A DNA stretch of 64,000 nucleotides from positions 27,401,001-27,465,000 of the forward strand of contig NC_135362.1 in the NCBI RefSeq assembly GCF_051622035.1. The letters are read 5' to 3'. Below are positions 1-10,733 of the stretch, one piece after another. The translations under genes were made by a program, and so were the position numbers. The DNA is from Arctopsyche grandis (Eukaryota; Arthropoda; Insecta; Trichoptera; Hydropsychidae). The notes below the pieces were generated by a model, which searched no databases, had not been told where the DNA came from, and was given only the letters and a program-made list of their open reading frames with translations. Each line of letters starts with the position of its first letter. Within the stretch, counting starts at the first letter, position 1.

Positions 1-174
1 GCAATTGACACGTGCAAATATTGTACGTTTCGAGAAAATCTCGCATGTTTGTTTATGCAGTTTCGTGTTTGCTTTAGTTATATATGTACATATATATACG
101 TATGCAAGTGTAAATAAATATATACTAACAAAATTTAATAAGGTGTAAACAAATATATACTACGGTGGTTTCAG

Positions 175-257
175 GCTGACGATCAAAGCCAAGTGTCCCA
201 TGGAATTGAGGAACTTTCCCATGGACAGGCAGTCGTGCCCTTTGATACTCGGAAGCT
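175..257 (+). CDS. Channel subunit exon A (Cys-loop)
   Basis: Begins after a TTTCAG acceptor and ends at a GTAAGT donor. It encodes LTIKAKCPMELRNFPMDRQ followed by SCPLILGS, the signature disulfide loop. The final base is the first base of a Tyr codon completed by the next exon across a 68-bp intron. Upstream exons are outside the window. Confidence 0.88.
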
Positions 258-3200
258 GTAAGTTCGAATTATACAAATTCAATTGGTCTGTGATCAATTT
301 TACAATGGTTCAATTGATGTTTCAGACGCTTACACCAATCAACAACTGGTATACCAATGGCAGAACAAGGAGAGCGTCACGTTCGTTCCAGGAATGACTC
401 TGTCTCAATTTGATCTGATTAGTTTCCCCTATAGGAATTTTACGTTCACGAGAAGAGAAGGTAATTGACACACTCGTCTAATCATAATCGTCTATTTTGG
501 CCATCCAATGCTTCATAGAACTGTCATCTATTGATATTTATCTATGTACATACGTAGTAACAATGGATGAAATTTTGTGATCATGCGAAAATTCTAACTC
601 GAGATTTTGACTGATTCGAACTCAGAATCGATCACTGATCATGTTTTCATGATCTAAACAAAATGTGTGTGTGACTGTGTATTTTGGGGATTTTTTGAAC
701 ACCGTTAACGCTATCAAACTGAAACTTAGTATCAGTTATTGAAATTCTTACCGACATGACATAAATTTTTTAAGTTGACCGGAAATGGTACCTCCCCTTA
801 GAGGTGTCCTCTTTTTTTTAAGTTTTTGAATTAAATTATTTCCCAAACCGATAACCGAATCAGACTGAAATGTTATTGCTACATGCATAGATACAAAGAA
901 ACTATAAATTGTATACCCTGATATTTTTTGAATATTTTTAACTGAGCTGGAAGTGGTACTTTTACTCTAGAGCAGCGGTTTCCAAACTTTATGCTACTAC
1001 GCCTCGATTGCAGCTAGTGCCGAAAAGCCCGTTTCGCATAAATAAGACGTTACAAACGGTAGCAGCACTTGCATTTCTTTGCAATACAAAGATTCATACT
1101 CTCCACTAAGATTCATCCAAAATTTAATTATGGTTTCATTTTGAAACTTTTGTTTTAGTGAGCTATCGCATGGTAATTCTATCAATTTTTATTTTTAGAT
1201 GGTTGTCAGCTCGAATTCGTCTTCTTCATTGTCGTTAAATGGATTCTGTATCCACAAAAACTTTGAGAAATCAAGGTCTTTGAAATAATTGGAAAAATGC
1301 AGCACTAAAACATCCAAGTAGTCGGTAAAAATATTTTTACTTGCTTCAATATTGGCTGTGGCCCAGAAATCTTTGGAAAGTGAAAACCTATCCAACCCAT
1401 TCTTTTGTAAATTTGATTTCCATAACTTTAATTTTTTAATGAAAGCTTTTCTTTGTCTTTTTGAACAAGTGGGTGTATTTGTGATCCCTGCATTGAATTA
1501 TTTAAACCGCTCAATTTTCCAAAAATTTCAACCAAATAGGCAAGTTTAACAATAAAATTATCGTTCGTCCACAAATGTGCCTCTTCATGATGGTTTTCTT
1601 CGAGAAAGGTTGCTATTTCTTCTTTGAGTTCAAACACCCTTTAGAATCATTTTTGCACGAGATAGCCAGCGAACTTCACAATAATACAAAAGTGAGGTAT
1701 AATTGGCTTCCATATCAGCACACAGCTTTGCAAACAGCTTTGCTCTCAAAGGACTATTCTTAATGTAGTTTATAATTTTTATAACTTTTGTAAAAATGCT
1801 GTTCAGTTCCTCGCTCATATTTTTTGACAATAGAGCTGCTCTGAGAATCATACAGTGTGTCCAGATAGCATGTGGTGCTTTCTTTTTGATCAATGCTTTA
1901 AGACCTGCTTTGTGTCCGGACATTGAGTGAGCTCCGTCGGTACACAGTCCAATTATTATTTTATGTCGTTCACAACGCAATTATTTCACTTAATGTCGTT
2001 TTATTCAACAAAACTGTCTATTATATTAAAAATTTCAATGGATGTGGTCTTCCCAAGAATGTGTTTGCAAAATAATATATCTTCTAATATATTATTATCC
2101 GCGACATATCGAACATATGCAATTAAATGGGCATCTTTAGCTAAAACAGAGCGTTTGCAAAGGCGCAATTTTTAAAATCTTCTTCTCCGGATAATTTTTT
2201 ATAGGAATTAAATGTATATATAAAAATGAAAGAAAAATAAAAATAAACATTCATGCATTGAATTTTTACTGTTAAGCTACGATATGAAGTTTTATTTATT
2301 TGTAGATATTATGGTATGGAAATTATTTTTTTATTAAAAAGTTTTGGCGCCTCCCCTGGCAATAGTCCGCGCCTCCCCTGGGAGGCGCGCCTCCCAGTTT
2401 GGAAACCGCTGCTCTAGAGAATCGAGGTATTTTATATTTTTCTAAGAAACCTTTTAATTTATTGAACTGAGATTTCATATTTAAAAGTTTACGCTTGATA
2501 CCAAATTATGTATAAAATTTTGTAAGCATCCGTCAACCGGAAGTGGTAGTTTACTCTTGTTCGATTTTTCTTCCACTATCTTTTCGACCCCTAAACATGT
2601 GTGCTCTTCACGAAAAAAATCAAGCATAATTTTTGTATCAATGTGATGAAAATAAGAAAAAAAAACACTAGATTTAATAAACCGAAAGTGGGATTTTTTC
2701 CTCTTAGAAAAGTAAAAAATGTTGTGACCACGCTTATTTCCACCTCCTGAAGGTATCAAGCTGAAAATTTATATTTGTATTCTTTATGTACAAACTTAGA
2801 GCTGATTACCTTTTGGTTAGAATTCTAAAACCGGAAATAGTATACTTTTTAAAACAATATTTCATAATTTTACTTTGACCTTTTAACTTAATTTTATTTT
2901 CTTGATATTTAATGTGTATAATAATTATAGTAATTTTAAGTAATAAAAATTTTTGAACAAAATCCGACAACCGGAAGTCGAACTTTTGTCTTGTGTGAGT
3001 TTCCCTACATTTGCGCTCAATTTGCATCTAAAATGGTCTCATAACTGGTATATGTAAATGTGTATGTATGTTTAACTATCGAATTTTGTTTTGTGACCTT
3101 CTTATATTCCTCAAATACACAGATAAAGTCATGGGTTGGCCACATTTGAATTTTTATTTATTTTCGTCAGTGCAAAATAGCACTGATGGTACTACATACA

Positions 3201-6200
3201 TGTACTGATCATGCGACGATCACACAGTTTTGTTTTTTTTTTTTTTTTGCTTAAGTTCATCTGACAAATATTTGACTAAGTGATTATGCAAATACGTGTT
3301 TTTTTACCAAATCACAAATTGTTTTCCTCCGTTTATCACACTCAAGTCTAATGGGATATTCACGAGGGACAACGAAACACGCAAAATACATACATACATA
3401 CAGATACGTCCGTTTGGCTTTTTCATTACGAACCGTTCGAGTGTAATATTACTCCTTTGATCGGTTTGACTCCATTACATACGTGCACGCTCCATTTCTT
3501 AATTTAAATCGAATTCCCGAAACGATTCCCAATGTTTCAGGTGACTTCTCAGTGCTCCAGGTGTCGTTCAACTTGTCCAGACACACCGGCTACTTCCTCA
3601 TCCAAGTTTACGTACCTTGCATCCTGATCGTGGTCCTGTCTTGGGTCTCGTTTTGGATACATCGCGAAGCTACCTCAGACAGGGTCGGTCTTGGAATCAC
3701 CACCGTTTTGACTCTGTCCACCATCAGCTTGGACTCCAGAACTGATCTACCAAAGGTCAGGTATGCTACGGCTCTCGATTGGTTCTTATTGATGAGCTTC
3801 GGATATTGCATCGCCACTCTGCTTGAGTTTGCTGGAGTGCACTACTTCACTAAGGTATGCTAATGGATGTTCGAAGCTGAATCTTCGAGGAGATTTTAAT
3901 TGATTTTACGTCTACTTACATATGTACATAGGTTGGTTCTGGTGAGATTCCAATCGATGACGACGAGTGGGAAGAGCTCATAGAAGAGACTGGGGGTGAT
4001 CCTTTCGCAGCTAGGCAGTTAGCAGCCAGAAGAAGAAGCAGCAATGTCTTCAAGCCTTCCTTTACGGTAATTAGGATAGTTTCAGCGTATTGGTATAAAG
4101 ATTTCTTTTAATTTTTAGGCATTTTTGCAGGATGCATCTTTAAATGGTAGTTCGCTGTTGTCTCCAGACTCTGGAAAGGTGCTGCAACGTAGGACTTCAG
4201 GTGTTCAGGGAAGTCCTGTAACCGTTCGTCTGACCATGGAACGGACTACGCAAACTGAACGTCGAGTTCCTCAATGGAGACAGTTGGTTTATTGCTTGAT
4301 GGGGAACGATAACTTCAGAAAGCAGCGCCAAAGAGAAGCTGGTATTTTGATTGTTTTTTTTTTTTTTATTTTTATTTTTTTTTTATTTTTATTTTATTTA
4401 CGCATATTTTTACTTCACTAATTTTATATTTCATACATTTTCTCATTTTCTTACAGCGTAATTAATAATAATACAGTACACCCTTTTCACAACTTGTTTT
4501 TCTTGCTATGACAGTGTTCTATGCAACAATTTTAATGAAAATGAATCACCCGACAACTTGGAAAGCGCTTGAGTACAAGCAAAAGCATTAATAATATTAT
4601 AGTAAGACACTCGAAAGCGGCAATGGCCAACGAGCGATATAATTTATGTTCCTTTTAATGCATTACATGCGATAATGTGCAAGTCGAAAGTGCATATATT
4701 TTTTTTCTTCACATTGTGGGATCAAAAAGTGCAATGACTGCAAGCACTACGTACATTATAAATTGGCTTTCCAATTTTCTCTAAATCCATAATAATCTGC
4801 CGAATATATGCGATAAATACGTAAAAAGAGGCCCGTTTATATTATCCAAAACTGCACGTCAACAATTCGGCACAGCACTGCACGAAAAAGACTGCTTCGA
4901 TTCATACTATACAGCACCGCCTAATTTCTGCACGTTTATAATTATTTTGGACGAGAGCAAGGCAAAATCGATATTGTCAGAATACGACGTCTCCGAAATA
5001 TTCATATGTGCATGCGCATTTTCGTTAGTACGTGTGCACTCTGACGTCACGTAATGCGTGAGTATTTTCACAGTAGCCACAGAAAACCAGTTTTGCTAGA
5101 TACTTTTCGGTTACATGTACTGCTTTATAACATGAATAGATTTTGTCGGTTATCACTGTTTCAGAAACGTACGGAATATATGAATGTGTCCAAATAGAAT
5201 ATTCTAGAGAATATTTTTTGTACTGCTGTTTACGTACCGGTTTTGGCCGTACATGTATAAACGAATACTAGATATTTGGCTCTTCCTGTTGTTGCTTCCA
5301 CGAGACTCAATATACAAAAGGAGATTGTAAGGTGAAATTTGTTTTTAAAGGAACTTCTAATAGATTCAGTCAAGTTATGCGTCATGCCCGTTGTTGCTTA
5401 CGTCATGCCCGTTGTTGCTGGAAAAGTTGGGACTTTATGTCCCTAATAATTATGTACGTGGTAGACATCATCATTTGATGGTTGCACCTGCTGCTCGCAC
5501 AGTTATTTTTCGAATGGCTCCTATTCCAAGAGCTATTCGACTTCTCAATGAAATCGTTGCTGCTGTCCCTGAATGTGATATTTTCCACCTTGGGGAGCGT
5601 AGATTATCGGATATTATTTTAACATATTTATCTGGTAACCTGCGCTCATCATTACTTTCTTAATTTGAATGTGATGTATGAGTGGAATCTTAATCTACTC
5701 TCTTCCATTTGGGCCTCGCTGTGATTTTATTTTTTATTCATATTTTGTTTTATTTTATTTTACTTTTTCTTTCTTCTTTGTACATTTTTATATACTATTT
5801 TATTTTGTTCAGTGTAAATAAAGAATGGGATTTATGGATTTTATTTTTGATTTTACACTTTTGTTATTTTTTTTTTCCTCTCTGAATGATGTATTATTTT
5901 CCTTTTGTTACTTTTTTTTTATTATTTTATTTTACCATGTTTTCTGCTTTTGCTTTTTCCTTTATTTACAGTTTACTTGTTTTTATATATTTTTCAAATG
6001 TAGGCCATTGTGGCGCATTAGGTTCTTCCTGTAATGCCACAATGGTCCAAAATTATTAAATAAATAAATAAGTCAAGAGCAAAACTTTGAAGATGACTCA
6101 CTCTAATTGCATCATCATGTATATTTGTAGGTACAATAGCGCTATTCTGTACGTGTAACACTCGCCGTATTATAATTAAATATCGGACCAACTTTGCGCC

Positions 6201-6567
6201 GTTCATTGTTCATTGTTCGTCGTGCTTTGTTAATTTTTATGATGAACCTTTTTTTTATGCTCTCTAGTTTTGTAGTTTGCCCTGTTTCCTGGAAAAAGCA
6301 CGCTTCCGGTCCTACCTCTAATTATAATAGTCGTTTCGAATCGACATAATAACATAATTAACACTATAACATATGTAACATTAATATAAAATATGTAATA
6401 TATAACATATGTAACACTACCAACAAAACGTAGGAATATAATACGTAATAGCAGATCAACATAAAACTTCTATATATACTGTTTGCTACCAATGTTTCCT
6501 CTAGGCTAAAAAGTCTCTGAGCATTTAGCGCCATCTAATGAAAATTTATTTAATTATTTTTTCTATT

Positions 6568-6665
<98 letters not shown>

Positions 6666-7099
6666 CATAGGTAGTATTTTTTTTTCATATTAAACAATTA
6701 AATATAAATACTAAATTAAACATATGTAAAAGGTATTTGAAAAAATACGACCACGTGCGGATCGAACGCAGGGCCGACACATTTATTTTTTAATTAATAG
6801 CTTGCAATGATATTTCATCGGGCACAACACTAGTATATGCATAATACGTTTGTCTTGTAATACTTAACTCGTTGTACTGTTTTATCACACCTTGTATTTG
6901 TTGTTGTTGTTTATTTTCAGAGAACGGCCAGCATGGCGCCAATCGTCATATAAACAGCGTCTCGCACATAGACCGAGCTGCCAGGATTTTGTTTCCAGCT
7001 TCGTTCGGCTTCCTCAACCTGTTCTATTGGGTCGTCTATATTACCTACCAGGAAGACTTCAAGTGGACTGATCCACCCATTCACTCATTGAATCATTAA
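175..7099 (+). CDS. Cys-loop GABA/glycine-like chloride channel subunit, 3' part (gene)
   Basis: Ligand-gated ion channel subunit of the plasma membrane, expected to assemble into a pentamer opened by GABA or a related transmitter. Six coding exons (175-257, 326-460, 3541-3854, 3932-4066, 4131-4341, 6921-7099) join with compatible phases and GT/AG sites. The protein starts inside the Cys-loop (CPMELRNFPMDRQSCP, two Cys 13 residues apart) and continues through the rest of the extracellular domain. It then has TM1-TM3 (pore helix DRVGLGITTVLTLST), a charged M3-M4 loop and TM4 (ARILFPASFGFLNLFYW), and ends at TAA 7097-7099. The N-terminal half lies outside the window. The Cys-loop and TM2 resemble insect Grd/CG8916-type subunits more than Rdl, LCCH3 or GluCl. 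I favour a CG8916-like orthologue from memory of the family, so no symbol is given. An AATAAA at 7165 is a plausible polyadenylation signal. Confidence 0.88.
326..460 (+). CDS. Channel subunit exon B (extracellular domain)
   Basis: Encodes the segment from (Y)AYTNQQLVYQWQN to NFTFTRREG, the beta-strand region after the Cys-loop that includes part of the ligand-binding face. Asn in NFT is a possible glycosylation site. The donor is GTAATT at 461. The following intron is 3080 bp and carries repeats and a hAT element. Confidence 0.87.
973..2411 (-). mobile_element. hAT-family DNA transposon, internally decayed, with TIRs and 8-bp TSD
   Basis: Perfect 16-bp terminal inverted repeats CAGCGGTTTCCAAACT (973-988) and its complement (2396-2411) are flanked on both sides by the 8-bp duplication CTCTAGAG (965-972, 2412-2419). 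This fits the hAT target preference around CTAG. The interior encodes broken hAT transposase on the minus strand. The orthologous repeat at 53926 carries the uninterrupted target. The element is 1439 bp, shorter than an autonomous copy, and the N-terminal zinc-finger part is missing. Confidence 0.93.
997..1980 (-). pseudogene. hAT transposase remnant (ZBED5/FAM200/SCAND3-like)
   Basis: Minus-strand reading segments 1980-1630, 1637-1428, 1395-1195 and 1185-997 form one decayed transposase in shifted frames. Recognisable pieces are the catalytic-core-like CTDGAHSMSGHKAGLK and CEVRWLSRAKM (the conserved W/R region). The C-terminal dimerisation block LLPFVTSYLCETGFSALAAI is also present. Frame changes and the absence of an N-terminal DNA-binding domain make it inactive. 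Identity rests on these hAT motifs. Confidence 0.85.
3541..3854 (+). CDS. Channel subunit exon C (TM1, TM2, TM3)
   Basis: Encodes GDFSVLQVSFNLSRHTGYF, then TM1, the pore-lining TM2, the TM2-TM3 linker (SRTDLPKVRYATALDWF) and TM3, ending HYFTK. Pore positions read directly: -2' Ser, -1' Asp (3678-3680), 0' Arg, 2' Gly, 6' Thr, 9' Leu. Classical anion-channel subunits such as Rdl have Pro-Ala at -2'/-1'. Confidence 0.9.
3932..4066 (+). CDS. Channel subunit exon D (start of M3-M4 loop)
   Basis: Exactly 45 codons in phase 0 on both sides, so it could be skipped without a frameshift. It encodes VGSGEIPIDDDEWEELIEE followed by an Arg/Ser-rich stretch (ARRRSSNVFK). The loop is cytoplasmic and acidic-then-basic, typical of a trafficking or phosphorylation segment. 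Confidence 0.85.
4131..4341 (+). CDS. Channel subunit exon E (M3-M4 loop)
   Basis: Encodes the cytoplasmic loop from DASLNGSSLLSPDSGK to NDNFRKQRQREA, Ser/Thr- and Arg-rich. The acceptor used here is TTTTTGCAG. A second AG 12 bases upstream (TTTTTAG at 4118) would add four in-frame residues, AFLQ. The donor is GTATTT at 4342. Confidence 0.82.
5391..6066 (+). mobile_element. LINE (non-LTR) 3'-end fragment with ORF C-terminus and 3' hairpin
   Basis: In channel intron 5. An open segment to 5663 encodes a non-LTR reverse-transcriptase C-terminal tail (RTVIFRMAPIPRAIRLLNEI, then cysteine-poor sequence to a stop). A T-rich 3' UTR, a stem-loop at 6005-6045 and an AAATAAATAAATAA tail follow. The 5' part is missing, as is usual for truncated LINE copies. 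Just before it a 19-bp direct repeat (CGTCATGCCCGTTGTTGCT at about 5380 and 5401) may mark the junction. Confidence 0.75.
6005..6045 (+). ncRNA. LINE 3' hairpin H1
   Basis: The outer stem CCATTGTG pairs with CACAATGG. A GC bulge follows, then inner GCATTA pairs with TAATGC around a short loop. An A-rich tail follows directly. It is one of seven related hairpins in the window with different but paired outer stems. Confidence 0.7.
6571..6660. repeat. (TA)n microsatellite, about 90 bp
   Basis: Uninterrupted alternating TA in channel intron 5. It is an intronic dinucleotide repeat with no coding value. Confidence 0.95.
6921..7099 (+). CDS. Channel subunit last exon F (TM4 and stop)
   Basis: Follows TTATTTTCAG. 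It completes a Glu codon, then encodes NGQHGANRHINSVSHIDRAA, TM4 (ILFPASFGFLNLFYWVVYIT) and the tail YQEDFKWTDPPIHSLNH before TAA. Codons and splice phase match exon E. A C-rich stretch follows in the 3' UTR. Confidence 0.88.
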
Positions 7100-7429
7100 A
7101 ACCATTCATCCCCTCCCCCCTCCCCCCCCCGCCTTCTCACCTGATCGATTTGCCAACGCCTATAAATAAATGGCACATCAAAAGAAAATTCTGGCCGGAC
7201 GTCGGGCCCGTAGTATTGTTGGAGTGGTATCAAAAGATTCCAAAAGCCGCAAACAAAGTGTGGTATAAATGTTAAAATTAGGTCTATTCGATTTTTATTT
7301 CACTTTTTTTAGAATTCTTTAGTTTACGATTAAATCTCAATGACGCCATTGCTGGATGTAAAAAGTTTCATTGTACATATGTTACAGGCAAATTGTAAAA
7401 TGGAAAGTCTAAAATGACTACCTATTATA

Positions 7430-7431
7430 TG

Positions 7432-7498
<67 letters not shown>
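7430..7498. repeat. (TA)n microsatellite
   Basis: About 65 bp of TA shortly downstream of the channel 3' UTR, followed by a fragment resembling the start of the R-family repeat (GTAGTATCAATAGATGAAG at 7508). Confidence 0.93.
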
Positions 7499-7504
<6 letters not shown>

Positions 7505-7924
7505 TTCGTAGTATCAATAGATGAAGTTTTGTGATTTTAAATAAAATCTTTTTTTTCTTCAATTTTATATGTCTTCCTTTATGATTCGGAAGTGTTGACT
7601 TAATATGAATAATTTCAAAAACCGAACATTCCAATTCATATCTTCATCATGGTAATTTATGTAAAAAGGTTTTTTTGTATAATTGTATGAAATAAAAAGT
7701 TTTTGTTTGAAATGGAAGGTTTAAAATATTCATCAAACAAAAAAATTGTCGACAAGGATGCAAAATGTTTTTAGAACTACGTAGGTACACATGTACATAT
7801 GTAGATGAGTTTTGTTAATAAATTTTACCAAAATATTATAGTAAAATAATTTTCAAAAAGCGTTTATAAAAAACATGCTAACTGAAACGTATAAATGTAT
7901 AAAACTGAAATGGTGTCTGTAATT

Positions 7925-8213
7925 CGCTTCTGATTGTCGGCTGACGTCAAAGTCGTTTCTGATTGGCTATCGTTAAAGTCGTTTCTGATTGGCTGGATTT
8001 GTCAAAGACGTTTGTGATTGGTCGGTTGTTAAATAATTTTTTTTTATTCAAATAAATTTAATAAAAAAAAAATAAATGAAGATGTTTTTCATGGTTCGAC
8101 GGTATTCTCGATACTAGACTGCATTTCCATTTCAAGTTACTTTTATTATATCCGTGCTAAAACGGAATAAATCGTCAAAAGTGGAACCGAGCGAAGCCGG
8201 GCAGCACCACTAG
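7925..8213 (+). mobile_element. Helitron family 2 3' end with a CCAAT-bearing minisatellite
   Basis: The 3' terminus is GAGCGAAGCCGGG (short hairpin), an 11-nt spacer and CTAG|T at 8210-8214, the Helitron-type end also seen at 50480 and 55846. At 7925-8031 there are four units of about 27 bp, CG(T/C)TT(C/G)TGATTGG with variable spacers (7925, 7954, 7980, 8009). The 5' end was not located. Confidence 0.65.
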
Positions 8214-8299
8214 TTATTATTATACACATTCTAAAATATGTACATACATATTTAAAATCTAAAAAATCGGTAAACAACTTTGTGAAAAAGTCACTAATT

Positions 8300-9075
8300 A
8301 CATACACTTAGCAACAAAAAAAAATGAACGGAGCGGCCTATTCAATCATTACCAAATTTGACCCATTGAATTCGAATATGACAATGATTTTTTTGTTTTT
8401 TTTTCATGAGTAATGAGCGTTTAAAAAAATGCGCCAATTTTACAGATTTTTGACTACTGCAATCTTTAACTAGTACTGTTGCGCCATAACGAGTATTGGA
8501 AGGGATTCCAAATCTGAATATTCGAATACTTTTTATACGACCTTATATCCCAGATTATGATTCTCTTAAAATTTTAATAATATTTTGACCTTCTTAAAAA
8601 CTACAAATAAATAATTAAAATCGAATATATTCGAATACTTGGAACCCCTAATTTGGAATCAATAGTCAACAGTTTTCTCTATTGATTATGATTTTTTACT
8701 AACCTCTTCTTAGTTCGGAAACGATTTTGTCGGGTGACGAAGTTTGGGTTCTTATCCGATCGTTTTCAAACTTTGCAATTTTGCTCGGTTTGGTCATCAA
8801 TATAAGTGGAAATGACGTCCGCCATTACGATGGTGAAAAATAATCGTAATAGACAAGTTTGAAAACACTGCATCTTCGTTCACGTTGACGTCTATCGTCC
8901 ACACTGTCGCATTTGTCCAAACTGCTCTGGTTGTTTTTTCCCCCTCTCGCTATGGCAGATTGAACAGTTTGCCATACTTATAATCAAAGTTTACGGAGAT
9001 AATCATTTTCTTATATACATTTTTATGGCTTTAAAATACTTGTAATTAATTATATAGCAATTTTTTTCAAAAAGT
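8300..9075. repeat. Dispersed AT-rich repeats (two families)
   Basis: 8300-8700 is related to 24840-25080 (shared CCCA(T/C)TGAATTCGAATATGA). 8700-8860 carries the TTCTTATCCGATCGTTTTCA, TTTGCTCGGTTTGGTCATCA block. That block recurs at 10230, 49850, 50160 and 51540. No coding sequence was seen. Confidence 0.6.
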
Positions 9076-9840
9076 CAAAGCTGTTAATATTTTCAAAACA
9101 TAAAAGAGAAAATACAACAGAGTTGTTGCCTTTTAGAAATAGCCAGCGTTCTTTACGGTCACAGATAAAAGTTCAAGCATCCATTATGTAATTGCGTATA
9201 AAATGATATGCCACACATTACTGACATGATGGCATTTATGGATCTCAAACGAGAGGGCTATTCTCGATACGTTCAACATTCTATCTAGCAGAATCGCCTG
9301 GGAATCAGGAAGTGTTGCAAAATAAACAGGCACGTCAACATTGCAACACGTGCTATGCTGTATCAAAACCAAAATCCAATTTAACGCATCTATTAATCTC
9401 ATTTTTCGATTTTATGTACCTCGCCTTCAACTTGAAGCGAACGATAATGCGCATAGAAATAAATTGAACTAGCCGCCAGTTGTTACTGCAAATGTTTGTA
9501 TAAACACACATTACACGTGTGTATTGCTTCCGTCGGCAATAAAATTTTTAATTTCATTGAAAATGTACACATTCACCGACAGAACGGTCTCGAGGAAATT
9601 GAAAATATTTACGATATCAAATAAGCGCGTGCAAACCGGCCGATATTTTTCTGTGGTAAACAATATTTTTTTTTAATAATATTTTTTTTATTATTATACA
9701 TATGTATCACATTTTAATATACACATACATATGTCGAACTGATCTAGCATGAGACTTATGTAAAATGTACATGCTACCGCATTCACCCCCCGCACTCGCA
9801 CTTGACCCGCAATGGCCAATTGCATTTCGTTTCAGTTTCT

Positions 9841-9883
9841 CATTGCATTTTTTATTACTAGCCTAGTAATAAAAAATGCAATG
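9841..9883. repeat. Perfect 43-bp palindrome
   Basis: CATTGCATTTTTTATTACTA.. and its exact complement flank a one-base centre within GCC at about 9862. It lies in an AT-rich stretch with no gene and may be a foldback remnant. Confidence 0.85.
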
Positions 9884-10254
9884 CGAAGTAAGTTTTATTT
9901 TTAACAACACATATGCATTCTTGCACAAATCCAACCTTCCTTCTTAACTATTTCCCTTAATTTCCCGTACTTCCCTCTTACGATTGCTAAGTTTACGTAT
10001 GTATTTCCCGTGTACTAGAACTTTCCACCTTAATTCTAATCAAACATTCTATTTCCTGCAAGGCTCTGACCTCCAGCCACATATCCTACATTGTTTTTAA
10101 CTGTATTGTACTGTCTTCAACTTCGTATTGATCCTCCATTTCAAATTGGTTCAATTTTAACTAGTTACTAACCTCTCCTTACCTCGCTTTCGATTTTTTC
10201 GTCTGATTTCGTCTGACGAAATTTGGGTTCTTATCCGATCGTTTTCAAACTTTG

Positions 10255-10330
10255 CCATTTTGCTCGGTTTGGTCATCGATATATGTGCAATGATTTGCAC
10301 ATATATTGATGACCAAACCGAGCAAAATGG
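10255..10330. repeat. Inverted repeat, 36-bp arms, TGAT loop
   Basis: Left arm 10255-10290 and right arm 10295-10330 are complementary except for one or two bases. The arms are the CGGTTTGGTCAT block of a dispersed family that elsewhere occurs singly (8780, 49870, 50195, 51570), so this copy is a head-to-head duplication. Confidence 0.85.
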
Positions 10331-10469
10331 ATGGTAATCGTAAATCGAAATCGATGGTAATGGTAATCGTAAATCGAAAGCATACATGACATCTATAGTC
10401 CGACATTGCAAACATGGTATACAATACGATCAATAACATTTCCATGTAACAATACGAATTTATACACAA

Positions 10470-10733
10470 TATACATCCACAGAGACATTTATGGACAGAA
10501 ATCTGGCGAAACCTGAGATATAACACAATAACTCAAGATTTCGCGAGAGAAATGGGGAGGGAAAGTCAATTTTGCAGGAATAGTTTCAAATGGAAATCAG
10601 AAAAATTGGCAAACTCTGATGAGAAACGACCGACCTGGTTACAAACCAGGCCAGTAGCAAACAAGGTGACTCAAACTCACAACCACACTGACCATAGCAA
10701 GACATGCTAACAACTAGTCCACGCTGTTGGTTT
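10470..10733 (-). mobile_element. SINE-1 copy (tRNA-derived), minus orientation
   Basis: Contains the family body (AATTGGCAAACTCTGAT, GAAACGACCGACCTGG) and ends at the right with a decayed tRNA-like head (GCTAACAACTAGTCCACGCTG, read on the minus strand). It is more diverged than the copies at 58.7 and 60.8 kb. Confidence 0.65.

Larger units (their letters stand above)
535..3060. repeat. Dispersed repeat R1 with CCGGAAGTGG units, split by a hAT element
   Basis: Left part 535-972 and right part 2412 to about 3060 align with 53480-54260 (R3) and partly with 50500-50880 (R2). Core motifs (CCGGAAATGG, CTGGAAGTGG, CCGGAAGTGG, CCGAAAGTGG, CCGGAAATAG, CCGGAAGTCG) start at 779, 947, 2537, 2682, 2831 and 2971. 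Once the hAT insertion is removed the spacings are about 168, 143, 145, 149 and 140. This is a degenerate tandem array of about 145-bp units in channel intron 2. No coding potential was seen. Confidence 0.75.

Noticed and set aside
5825..6034. Phe-rich 69-codon frame
   Set aside because: T-rich LINE 3' UTR read as protein, and it ends in the 3' hairpin.
6740..6790. B-box-like GCGTTCGATCC near 6760 (minus strand)
   Set aside because: No A box or body match clear enough to call a SINE or tRNA.
7925..8031. Possible CRISPR-like direct repeats
   Set aside because: Eukaryotic context, imperfect units of unequal spacing, and part of a Helitron.
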